Part shown: piece by piece, positions 1 through 10,477 of the stretch
Position numbering within the stretch: the stretch's first letter is position 1
Layout: every line of letters starts with the position of its first letter
Position numbers and translations under genes: made by a program
Source: Lolium rigidum
Lineage: Eukaryota > Streptophyta > Magnoliopsida > Poales > Poaceae
Assembly (NCBI RefSeq): GCF_022539505.1
Contig: NC_061514.1
Coordinates: 35,741,769-35,805,768 of the forward strand
Reading direction: 5' to 3'
Length of the DNA stretch: 64,000 nt
Notes under the pieces: model-generated
Database searches by the model: none
Seen by the model: the letters and a program-made list of their open reading frames with translations, nothing else
Told to the model about the DNA's origin: nothing

Positions 1-182
1 GAAAAACGTGCATCTTCGATGGGACATGTATCTTCCGCAGTTTCTTCCATGCCTTGCCTTCACTGGTCGAGCTCGAAGTTGCCGCTTGGCCGTCCAGCCA
101 GTCCTCACGTGTGTTCTTTGTGGCCGCCAAGATACCATAGGCTGACTTGACGGGCCGCAGCCACGTTCCTATTCTACCCATG
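1..182 (-). mobile_element. LINE (non-LTR retrotransposon) ORF2 fragment, runs off the window edge
   Basis: Read on the minus strand, the segment is open and gives the usual C-terminal part of a plant LINE ORF2. A VKSAYGIL motif is followed by KAWKKLRKIHVPSKMHVF, the start of the zinc-finger-like region that follows reverse transcriptase (zf-RVT). The same sequence, lacking about 100 bases, recurs near 40533-40615, where it continues into zf-RVT and RNase H. The fragment is cut at about 182, where unit A begins, and the rest lies left of the window. It is a dead copy. Confidence 0.75.
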
Positions 183-2960
183 AAAAAACAGTGCTAACTT
201 GCAGCCCGAGCCCGACGGCCCATTATGTGCCTGGTGCGCTGGGAGTTTCCATTCAACCATGCCGAAGAGAAACCCTAGCCGTCATTCCTGGTGCGCTGGG
301 AGTTTCCCCTCCCCGCTCCTTCTGCTCCCGACGAGAACCATATGGCGGCGTCCCGGCCAGCTTGCTCGCCGGCACGCTCGTGCATCGTCACCACGATGCA
401 CCGCGCTCCTTCGAGCTCGCCGGACGGCGTCGTGCGCTTGGACGGCGCCGCACGCCTGCAAGGCCGCCCCGGCCACCAGCAGACGGCAGGCACGGAGAGT
501 CATTCAGGACGTTGTCCACCACGCCACCAAGTTCCTAGCGCTTGTAGCCGCGAGATCCTCCATGAGGCCGCACAGCAGCAGCAGGCCGGCGCAGCTCCTG
601 TGCTCCGTCCCCACCGACGCTGTCACCAGGAACAAGGCCGCACGCCCGCACCCGCCGCCGCCGTGCTACCGGTGAGGCCTCACATCCCTCATCTTCAGAT
701 CGTGGGTGGTTCAGCCGGTAGAGGCATTTTCAGTTCCAGAACCAACCTCGTATTTGTAAAATTCTGAACTTTTTCACTAGCTGTACCCGTACGAACTAGC
801 CATATAACAGAGCGAATGGAAGAATACGTACAATGTTGCGTGCAAACAGCTAGCAAGATAAAGAATAGGGATTTTTGTTTGTTTCATATGAACTAGTAGC
901 AGAGCTAGCAATGATGTGTGCAGGAGGAACGGCTACTCATATGGATGCGATGCTAGTACTCTAGGCAACTCCTAGTACAGTATGAAATTCAGTTCTCTCT
1001 CTACACATATTGATCCAAACGTGCTGATGTCCACCAGCCCTCCTGAACTTTTTCACTAGCTGTACCCGTATGATCTAGCCATATAACAGAGTTAATGGAA
1101 GAATACGTACGGTGTTGCGTGCAAACAGCTAGCAAGAGGACGAATAGGGATTTTTGTTTGTTTCATATGAACTAGTAGCAGGCTAGCAACAGGAAGAATA
1201 TGGATTTTTGCTTGTTTCATATATGAACTAGTAGCATAGCTATCAATGATGTGTGCAAGCAAGAGGAACAGCTACTGATATGGATGCGATGCTAGTACTC
1301 TAGACAACTCCTAGTACAGTATGAAATTCAGTTCTACCTGTACACATATTGATCCAAACATGCTGATGTCCACCAACCCTCCAGATTACCGTTTTTTTTC
1401 TCTGCGTTGAATCTTGAATGGTTCATGGTGCCATTTGATTACTTTGCTGCTCATGTAAATTATTCTGCTGCTTCTGAGCCTTGTTATGTTAACTTGCAGT
1501 TGTTCATCTCTGACAAGGGTGCCGCTCGTGTTCTACATGGCCGCGGCTGCGACGACGCAGCGCCGGTGAAAGAGATAGACCTTGTCTCCGATGCTGACAG
1601 AACCTGGAAGGTTTGCTCCCAGACCATAAGGTACCCTGATCTGTGCGCTGCTCATGGCCATTGGTTAGCAATTACATCCATTACTTTGTCGACGCAAAAT
1701 GCGATGTGCAGGGAGCTCATCAAGCTCTGGTTCCGAGTCCGAGGAGAGGGTGTCTTCCAGAGCGTGTAGTGGCTGGAGCTGGGCAGCGCCGCTGGTCCGA
1801 GGCAGGAAAGGGAGTTGTATTAACAGAGATTGTATTTGGCATCTCGACACAAATCTGGTGTTCAGAAAATTAACACTGGAAGGTTTGAATGCGTTTTCTT
1901 CACTCTGATAACATAGTAGAACTACTGGGAATTTAACTTGTTGCAACCAATTCAGTCGAAGCATATACCTGAAGCAAGCAATCTGATTTGATTTGTGGCC
2001 AATTCCTTTTAATTGGGTAATCTGGCTTATAAAGGAATTTGAGTTGCAATGGTATGCTTCAGATGAGCATATTAATCGTGAAAATTTTGGTCTTTGCAAA
2101 ACTATTCTTATCTTTCACTTGATCAGGTAACTAAATGGAATAGTAGTTTCCTGACCCGGTTGCTTGATGTTGGTGAATTTATTTTCAAAGTTTGCTTTAG
2201 TAGCAAGTTAATTATTTCATGTTACATCCGTTTATGCCCTTTGTTGGTTTTAGCTTGATTCGTATGTTGTTGCTGGAGCTGAATTGCCAATTGATATGTG
2301 TGAACACTGCATGTGCTTGCGTATTGTCTCGGTACAGTTTCAAAAGGTGTGTAATGACAAACTAAGCAAAACAAGTGCTTTTTGCTCTGACCTATTGCTT
2401 GAATATATGCAGGACAGCACCACTGTATAGAGCAGACTCCACCTCTGGCATCCTTGATCTGATCGTCAACAAGGTTAAACTCTTTGTCCTTTCACTTGCC
2501 TGACTGTGCTTAGTATTTCCTTGATGTTGTCTTTACATGATGAGTTGACGCAATATTCACTGCATACCCATTGGTGTTGCTCTGTTTGGTTTACCCATTG
2601 TGGACGCAATATTCACGGCACATATATATTTCCCTTGCAGGGATAATGGTTCTGTGTATCCTTAGGATTTCGGTGGCTTTGTGTCAAAGTCGTCCACGGC
2701 GACAGGTCCGCTTGGTTCCGGTGGTTGGCGGCAGGCTGGTGCTGTGTTGATGTAAACTAGTGTTTCAAGTCTTGTAATGTGCTGAGCGGAAAGTCAGAGC
2801 TTGTAGTACAGTGCTGTAACACTTTGCTTGATTAGTAATCTTGAGTTGCATTGTGCGTCGAAATGTGTATGCTGAAATGAAATGTCTGCGGAGGCTGCTG
2901 TGGTGTGAGGACTTTTATTGCTGTTTGTGTGATGTGAATGTCCAGAAAGTATACACAGTA
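183..2960 (+). other. Unit A, copy 1: unidentified duplicated locus with exon-like blocks
   Basis: I do not recognise this locus. It recurs at 40616-42960, and its 3' half again at 8193-9330. Several blocks look like exons. At 1500-1630, after TTGCAG and before a GT donor, lies a frame containing DDAAPVKEIDLVSDADRTWK. A block from about 1702 reads ELIKLWFRVR. One near 2412 reads TAPLYRADSTSGILDLIVNK. A terminal block near 2670 corresponds, in the third copy, to a serine-rich stretch followed by a hydrophobic tail that could be a GPI-anchor signal. Copies 1 and 3 differ by frame-changing indels in the 1500-1630 block, so at least one is broken. It may be a decayed host gene or a captured gene fragment. 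Confidence 0.4.
764..1388. repeat. Tandem duplication, about 279 bp, inside unit A
   Basis: The stretch beginning CTGAACTTTTTCACTAGCTG at 764 starts again at 1043 and runs through the same landmarks (TTGCGTGCAAACAGC, TTTGTTTGTTTCATATGAAC, GGATGCGATGCTAGTACTC). The second copy carries an extra internal repeat of the TTTCATATGAACTAGTAGC portion. The paralogous locus at 41.18 kb has only one copy, so the duplication is specific to this unit or was lost there. Confidence 0.85.
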
Positions 2961-4088
2961 AAGCATGTCTGGGTATATGCATTTTTATTTTTTTTAACAA
3001 CGGTGAGACATCCATGTTATGGAACGTAGGAGGAGTGAGTAACTCTTGTTCTTTTACTGAGCTTGAGTTGTTTTTGTAGTACGTTTGAAATTTGATCTTG
3101 GTAGCTAAAGGAAATGGCGTGGGCCGGAAAGAAAAGAAAAGGAAAAAATCGAGTGAAATTGTTTTTTTGTTTGGGTTAAGGCGGAGGGTAATGATGGGCT
3201 TTTTGGATTAATTGGTTGACACGGGCAAATCATGTATTCCCATTTAGGGCTTTTGGGCTTTTGGGCGATTGACTGTCGTATCAATGGAAGTCCCCGACGG
3301 AGGTCTCTCCTGTCCCTCGCCCCCCTGGCCCCGTAGTTCCGGGTGGATGCAGTTCGAGGATCCATGTCCTCTGGAACCGCCGCGCCAGCTTGGAGCTTCC
3401 GATGCAGGAGAAGCGGGGACGGCGGCGATTTCCGCGGCGGCGCTGGAAAGGAAGCGCATGGAGGCCTGGATACGGGGCGGCGCTGCACGCCGTGGGTTAG
3501 AATTAGGGGTTGGGGCGGCGGGGAGTTGTCGCTGTCAGTGTGCGCTCAACTCGTCCAAGCGCTGTTAAGAATGTCTGGGCAGATTAGGCTTCGTTCCGTC
3601 CGGCGCCAGCTGGTAGCGAGTAGCGCTCTTCTTTTCCGCGATTCCCGGAGATCCGTCGTACCCGTGCTCAGCTCAACTGGCGCACTTTTTTTTCCTCCTT
3701 TGAAGGGCGTGGCGGAGGGACCCCAGGGGCGGGGCGGGGCGGGGCGGTGGAATTTGGCGGAAGAAGCAGCGACCATCAGCCGGGCGGTGGGGAATCGAAG
3801 AGAAAATGGGAGAAGAAAAAAAGGACGCGACCAAAAAGAAAAGAAAAAAAGCAGTCTCGATTCACTCATGGGCGCGTCAGAGTCTGGTTCCTTGACCAAA
3901 GCGCGCAGCCACGTACGGCACTTCTTTTCCGTCAATGCGAACATCGCCTAGTCGAATCGCGTCTTCCTTCGCCTTCCGTCCCTGCGTATCCGTGCTCATT
4001 CAATTTTTGGGCACAATCCGCCGTACGGACATCGACAACGAGAGGAACTCAACTGACAGTCATTTTTTTTTTTCCTTTGGATGTACAG
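2961..4088. other. FEH1 upstream region; no GH32 first exon found
   Basis: This stretch joins the end of unit A to the acceptor of FEH1 exon 3 and is repeated almost base for base at 9330-10477. It contains a plus-strand open stretch (about 3284-3568, frame MEVPDGGLSCPSP) conserved in both copies, with no recognised domain. It also holds poly-A/G-rich sequence and a pyrimidine-rich tract ending in TGTACAG at 4088. I looked for an exon encoding the YHFQP..W.N motif or a DPN mini-exon and saw none. Confidence 0.5.
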
Positions 4089-5882
4089 GGCCGATGTATT
4101 ACAAGGGTGTCTACCACTTCTTCTACCAGCACAACCCGTACCTGGCCACCTGGGGCAACGGCAACCTCTCCTGGGGTCACTCCGTCTCCGTCGACCTCAT
4201 AAACTGGTCCGCCCTCGACAACGCCATGGACCCGGACTCCTCCTTCGACATCAACGGCTGCTGGTCCGGCTCCGCCACCTTCCTCGCCGACGGCACCCCG
4301 GTCTTCCTCTACACCGGCATCGACGCCAACAACAACCAGGTCCAGAACGTGGCCTACCCCAAGAACGCCTCCGACCCGCTCCTCCGCGAGTGGGTCAAGC
4401 CCAGCTACAACCCCGTCATCGCACTCCCCGACGACGTCGTACATGACAACTTCCGAGACCCCTCCACGGCGTGGATTGGCCGTGACGGCCTCTGGCGCGT
4501 CGCCGTCTCCGCGGGGCTCAAGGATGGCACGGGGTCCACGCTGGTGTACCGCAGCAAGGACTTCCGGCAATGGGAGCGCAACGCCGAGCCGCTATACTCG
4601 TCTGGCGACGCCGGCATGGTGGAGTGCCCGGACCTCTTCCCCGTGGCGGGGCCCGGCGACCAGAACGGGCTCGACTACACCCCCTCCAACGGTGCGGCGG
4701 CGAGTTACGTGCTGAAGCAGAGCGTGATGGTCACGCTCAGCGACTACTACGTGCTGGGGCGGTACGACGACGCCGCCGACACCTTCTCGCCGGTGGGGGC
4801 GGACAACGACTGCCGGACATGGCACCGCTTCGACTACGGCCACGTCTACGCGTCCAAGTCCTTCTACGACGCTGGAAAGAACCGACGCGTGCTCTGGAGC
4901 TGGGCCAACGAGTCGGACCCCGAGGCCGACTACCTCGCCAGGGGCTGGGCCGGCGTGCAGACCGTCCCGAGGAGGATCTGGCTCTCCGACGACGGGAAGC
5001 AGCTGCTGCAGTGGCCGATCGAGGAGATCGAGACGCTGAGGAAGACGCGGGTCGGGTTGCTTGGAGCAGAGATGAATGCTGGTGGCATGAACGAGATCAT
5101 CGGCGTCGCCGGCATGCAGGCGGATGTGGAGGTGGTCTTCGAGGTCCCATCCCTAGAGGGCGCCGAAAACCTCGACCCCAACCAGCTGCTTGACCCGCAG
5201 ATGCTGTGCGGTGAGAAGGGCGCGTCGGTGCTCGGCGGCGTCGGCCCGTTCGGGCTGATCGTCCTGGCGTCCGGCGACCTGCAGGAGCACACCTCCGTCT
5301 TCTTCAGAGTGTTCAGGCACGAGGGCAAGTACAAGGTTCTCATGTGCACCGACCTCAGAAGGTACATAAAAACAGAGCTCTCTCAGTTCCGAACATAGGC
5401 ATGCGTAGTGACATCAAAATCATACTCACACTAACAATCATCCTGCAAATTAACTTTGGCAGATCGACTACGAGAGCCGACGTGTACAAGCCGCCGTACG
5501 GAGGGTTTGTGGACATCGACATCGAGAAGGAGAGGAGCATATCGCTCAGAACATTGGTGAGCTCCTCGCTCCATACAGTAGATTATTCCGATGCTTATTT
5601 GCACTGGAAAATGGAGTGCCAATATGTGTTCTATCCTTGCAACAGGTTGACCACTCGGTGGTGGAGAGCTACGGCGGCGGTGGCCGGACGGTCATCACGG
5701 CGCGGGCCTACCCGGAGCACGTGGCGACGGCCAACAGCCGCCTCTTCATGTTCAACAACGGCACCGGTGCCGTCAAGGTGTCCAAGCTCGACGCGTGGGA
5801 GCTGGCGCCGGCCAAAGTGAACCTCCCCGGCGACGGGTTCATCACCGCTGCCTCCTCCATGCACCTACGCCAAGCGTATTAG
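4089..5882 (+). CDS. FEH1: GH32 beta-fructosidase, fructan-exohydrolase-like, lacks N-terminal exons
   Basis: Three exons are visible: 4089-5361, 5463-5556 and 5646-5882. All junctions are GT-AG and the phase is kept, so the spliced frame reads through to TAG. The product is a GH32 enzyme that would release terminal fructose from fructans or sucrose in the apoplast or vacuole. Counting from the first Met (4094), NLSWGHS is near residue 24, CWSGSAT at 56-62, the FRDP stabiliser Asp at 122 and the ECPD acid/base Glu at 177. The beta-sandwich domain ends in the last exon (VDHSVVESYGGGGR). Sequons NLS, NWS, NAS, NES and NGT suggest secretion. The segment matching the invertase Asp/Lys pair reads SVMVTLSDYY, with neither residue, which favours FEH over invertase. 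Exon 1 and the DPN mini-exon (nucleophile) are absent upstream, so it is probably an inactive 5'-truncated copy unless a distant exon is used. Confidence 0.85.
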
Positions 5883-6213
5883 GAGGAGAGTGTGATTAGT
5901 AGTTCGTTCGGTTCGGCGGGTGGCCTTATTATGCGGCCGATTGGATTTCCGTGGCCAAATTATGGTCTTTTGGGGGTGTATTTTGGGGAATTCTTTAGTT
6001 GTGTATGTCAGGATAGTAAGTATCTGTCAGGATAGTGTAAGTAGTATAAGAAAGCCCATAAGAAAGAAGAGTAGTCGAAGAGAGTTCGCTGATTAACACA
6101 TGTCAGCGAACAGTCCGGGTCGTGTTTATTCTGTGAAAAGAAATATAGAAAGTACATATGTTCTACGTTTCCATGCCCATCTCTCCTATTTACATATCTT
6201 CATTGTCTTTTTT
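5883..6213 (+). other. FEH1 3' flank
   Basis: This is a non-coding 3' region shared with FEH2 (12273-12597), including the stretch GTATAAGAAAGCCCATAAG. It probably contains the 3' UTR and polyadenylation region. Similarity ends at a T-tract near 6210, where an unrelated insertion begins. Confidence 0.6.
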
Positions 6214-8192
6214 TGTCGGGAACCCGGAGGTCGGGGCTAGACAAACCCAGATCTTCATCTGGCATAAACCTAACCTAGATCTTTAGGGCCTACAGGAAGA
6301 ACTCAAAGAGTAATACAAGCTCATAACTAAACACAAAAAAAACCAAAGCATTACAAGCAGAGGTTAGAGGTCACTGACCTGACATTTCACCAATCAACGG
6401 AAGTGAACTTATGCTATTCTAAATAGCAAGATAGCAAAAGGCCTAAGAGGCCAGGAGCATAACGGGACGTCCCAGCCCATAGATTACAGGCTGCCACCTG
6501 GAAATCCCAAGCTACTCGTTGATGTCGACCTAGAAACCACCATTTGTTGGAGCGACTTCGTCTGAAACAAAGCATGCAAAGCTGAGTACAAGGACTCAGC
6601 AAGACTTATTACAACCTTTTAGCAAAGCTGGTATGCGAGGCTTTATGTGGAGCTTATTATGCAGAAAGCCAGTTTTCCTTTGTAAAACAAGAGGGAGCAG
6701 AAGCTCGTCTACTTAGATTATTTTTAAAAGATGATAAGAGAGCGATATTCTAGCTCTACTGATCATCATATTGAATCCACCGAATCTTCATCATTCGCTA
6801 AACCTATCAACTAGGATCACTCCCTCGATACCCTGAGAAGGGATCCTTATCACACATTGTTTCCAAGTTTTACGATTAGGTTAAAGTTGTCTAGATCAAC
6901 ACGTCCTTTCCCAAGTCGTCCGTAACCGTGGACACGGCTTTTTGAAAAGATTTAACCCTGCAGGGGTGTACAACTTTACCCATACGCGCCAACCGACTCT
7001 TAACGCCACATGATTAACACACTTCCTTGGTGTGCCGGCATAGGGTGGCCGACCAAAACCTTTCCCTTGCTTCGCCTATTCCATGAGCCAAACTAACTAG
7101 GGAACTCCGTCATCGTAGGTAGCCATTCTCCAAGGTGGTCCCGGTCATTGTGCGCAGGAGATCCAGTTCAATGCCTCCAACATCCTTCACCCTAGCTACG
7201 CCCTGTATGATGCACTTTGAAAACCTTTTCCACCTTTTCCCCATGCGTATGGGAAATTGAACTCGCAAACAAATTGACTCATGGGTAAGCTAGCAAGTTT
7301 GGGCCAAGGGGTTCCCATGGCCCCGTGTGGTTGTACGCTCAGTCTATTGTTCTGGAGGCGAGAACTCGGGTCCTAGTATCGGCGCGAACGAGTCAAACCA
7401 CCACATCCCCATGTGGCGGCCCATCCAAACCTTTAAGAAAGTTTAATTATCATCACTGATTTTACCACGTCATCCTGCCATACTAAGTTCAATCGCAGCT
7501 TTGATTCATCAACCGGATGGATCAGAATTAGTCAACTAAGCATGGCTAAGCATATTCGATACAACGGCTCTAGCGATGCACACGAGCTCAAACCTAGTCT
7601 TGCTGGGAGCAGTGGATCATAGTATTTAGGCTACAAGGATGGTAAATGCAACACACATAGAATAACTATATCTGCCGATAAAACATATTGGAATCATATG
7701 CAATATGTAGGAACCCAGAAGTAAAGCATTTTGAAACCATATATGAACCAGGTTAGAGCTTGCCTTTGTCCCTGACAAACCAATATGGATCTTCGGAGAT
7801 CCCATGCTTGACTTGTTCATCGATGGACAATTATTGTTCTACGTCATTGTCAGACTTCATTGTCTCGGGCACTTGCTCTATCGATCGCGAAGAAGCAAAC
7901 ACCAGAAATGTAGAATAACAATCAACACATGGCATCGATGCAATGCGCATACAAGAATAATGATATGACATGTTAAAGGTATTGGACTAACCCTAATACA
8001 TGATCATCAATTTAACTGGGGTTCAATGGAATTAGTGTTAGCAGTTCCGGAGCCTCAAAGGGGTTGATTAAGTTATTCTAAAGCAACTAGGGATCAAAGT
8101 TGTTTATCAATGCATGATTTTTTAACCAAGTTGTTTATCAATGCATGATTTTTTAACCAAGTTGATCATCAATTTAACTGGGGTTCAATGGA
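6214..8192. mobile_element. About 2 kb unidentified insertion separating the FEH1 and FEH2 units
   Basis: The stretch is absent from the matching place after FEH2, and unit A sequence resumes at 8193. It starts TGTCGGGAACCCGGAGG. I see no transposase, RT or long ORF. Its style (long, non-coding, inserted in a T-tract) suggests a solo LTR or a non-autonomous repeat, but I cannot name a family. Near its right end a 31-bp unit is repeated in tandem (8097-8158), and a 33-bp segment at about 8000 recurs at about 8163, directly at the junction. Confidence 0.4.
8097..8160. repeat. 31-bp tandem repeat at insertion/duplication junction
   Basis: Two exact copies of a 31-bp unit (AAGTTGTTTATCAATGCATG followed by ATTTTTTAACC) start at 8097 and 8128. 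A third partial copy follows at 8159. It sits beside a larger direct repeat of ATCATCAATTTAACTGGGG (about 8000 and 8163). Confidence 0.9.
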
Positions 8193-9330
8193 ATTGGGTA
8201 ATCTGGCTTATAAATGAATTTGAGTTGCAATGGTATGCTTCAGATGAGCATATTAATCGTGAAATTTTTGGCCTTTGCAAACTATTCTTATCTTTCACTT
8301 GATCAGGTAACTAAATGGAATAGTAGTTTCCTGACCCGGTTGCTTGATGTTGGTGAATTTATTTTCAAAGTTTGCTTTAGTAGCAAGTTAATTATTTCAT
8401 GTTACATTCGTTTATGCCCTTTGTTGGTTTTAGCTTGATTGGTATGTTCTTGCTGGAGCTGAATTGCCAATTGATATGTGTGAACACTGCATGTGCTTGC
8501 AAATTGTCTCGGTACAGTTTCAAAAGCTGTGTAATGACAAACTAAGCAAAAACAAGTGGTTTTTCGTCTGACCTATTGCTTGATTATATGCAGGACAGCA
8601 CCACTGTATAGAGCAGACTCCACCTCTGGTATCCTTGATCTGATCGTCAACAAGGTTAAACTCTTTGTCCTTTGACTTGCCTGACTGTGCTTAGTATTTC
8701 CTTGATGTTGTCTTTACATGATGAGTAGACGCAATATTCACTGCATACCCATTGGTGTTGTGAAGTGAGAAGCACGCTAGTTTTGCATGTATGTTGATTG
8801 TAGGCGTGGGTGAGCTGCAGTTGAAAATGCAGAATTGAATAAATAGGTTACTTATATATATCTATGTTGAGATACTTTTGATTAGAATAGCTGTAAACTT
8901 GAAAAGCAAGTGTCTGGTGCAGTTTGAGTCGTGCATAGACACAAATGATGTATTTGTTTTTTTTAATATGTGACTGCAGGTTTGTGGTAATGTCTGATGC
9001 AGGCGAGGGTTTCAGCGGCGGCTTTGTGTCAAAGTCGTCCACGGCGACAGGTCCGCTTGGTTCCGTCGTGGACCGGCCGTTGGCGGCAGGCTGGTGCTGT
9101 GTTGATGTAAACTAGTGTTTCAAGTCTTGTAATGTGGTGAGCGGAAAGTCAGAGCTTGTAGTACAGTGCTGTAACACTTTGCTTGATTAGTAATCTTGAG
9201 TTGCATTGTGCGTCGAAATGTGTATGCTGAAATGAAATGTCTGCGGAGGCTGCTGTGGTGTGAGGACTTTTATTGCTGTTTGTGTGATGTGAATGTCCAG
9301 AAAGTACGCAGTAAAGCATGTCTGGGTACA
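8193..9330 (+). other. Unit A, partial copy 2 (3' half only)
   Basis: From ATTGGGTAATCTGGCTTATA onward this follows 2014-2960 closely. It keeps the TAPLYRADSTSGILDLIVNK block (near 8594) and the terminal block (near 8980-9110), which here has an intact-looking acceptor TGACTGCAG before GTTTGTGGTAATG. An insert at about 8760-8980 absent from copy 1 is partly shared with the third copy (42.6 kb). The copy lacks the 5' half of unit A and cannot be a full gene. Confidence 0.5.
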
Positions 9331-10477
9331 CGCATTTTTATTTTTTTGACAACGGTGAGACATCCATGTTATGGAACGTAGGAGGAGGGGAGCGAGTAAA
9401 TCTTTTGTTCTTTTACCGAGCTTGAGTTGTTTTTCTAGTAATACGTTTGAAATTTGATGATGTTGGTAGCTAAAGGAAATGGGCGTGGGCCGGAAAGAAA
9501 AGAAAAGGAAAAAATGGAGTGAAATTGTTTTTTTTGGTTGGGTTAAGGCGGAGGGTAATGATGGGCTTTTTGGATTAATTGGTTGACACGGGCAAATCTT
9601 GTATTCCCATTTAGGGCTTTTGGGCTTTTGGGCGATTGACTCTCGTATCAATGGAAGTCCCCGACGGAGGTCTCTCCTGTCCCTCGCCCCCCTGGCCCCG
9701 TAGTTCCGGGTGGATGCAGTTCGAGGATCCATGGCCGCGCCAGCTTGGAGCTTCCGATGCAGGAGAAGCGGGGACGGCGGCGATTTCCGCGGCGGCGCTG
9801 GAAAGTAAGCGCATGGAGGCCTGGATACGGCGCGGCGCTGCACGCCGTGGGTTAGAATTAGGGGTTGGGGCGGCGGGGAGTTGTCGCTGTCAGTGTGCGC
9901 TCAACTCGTCCAAGCGCTGTTAAGAATGTGGGGCCCTCCTTGTCGTGCCAGAGTCTCGTTCCTTGACCTCGCGCATGTCTGGGCAGATTAGGCTTCGTTC
10001 CGTCCGGCGCCAGCTGGTAGCGAGTAGCGCTCTTCTTTTCCGCGATTCCCGGAGATCCGTCGTACCCGTGCTCAGCTCAACTGGCGCACTTTTTTTTTTC
10101 TCCTTTGAACGGCGTGGCGGAGGAACCCCAGGGGCGGGGCGGCATAGTTGCAGAGGGAGAGGAACGGCGTGGCGAGGGCGCAGCGGTGGAATTTGGCGGA
10201 GGCGGGCGGTGGGGGTTCTCATCCCGCGGGGGAAAGCAAGTGTTTTCCAAAAAAAAACAAAAAAAAACAATCTCGTTCCTTGACCAAAGCGCCTAGTCAA
10301 CTGCGAACATCGCCTAGTCGAATCGCAACATCGCGCGCACACGCGGAGAAGCGGGCCTTCCTTCCCGGCGTATCCGTGCTCATTCAATTTTTGGGCACAA
10401 TCCGCCGTACGGACATCGACAGCGAGAGGAACTCAACTCACATTCTTTAATTTTTTTTTCCTTTGAATAATGTACAG
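9331..10477. other. FEH2 upstream region; no GH32 first exon found
   Basis: This is the near-identical counterpart of 2961-4088, with small indels (for example an extra block near 9930-9975 and a different stretch near 10140-10330). It ends in the same pyrimidine-rich acceptor, TGTACAG at 10477. No exon encoding the GH32 N-terminus or DPN motif is visible. Confidence 0.5.

Noticed and set aside
1590..1680. TWKVCSQTIRYPDLCAA frame in unit A, resembling the first motif of pectin-methylesterase/invertase inhibitors
   Set aside because: A splice donor (ATAAG/GTACCC) splits the motif right before YPDLC, no signal peptide or later cysteines follow, and a downstream exon continues in phase without it.
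3935..4088. Open frame upstream of FEH1 exon 3 that would add about 50 residues to the N-terminus
   Set aside because: It runs through a clear pyrimidine tract and splice acceptor, shows no GH32 similarity and is interrupted in FEH2, so it is intron read-through.
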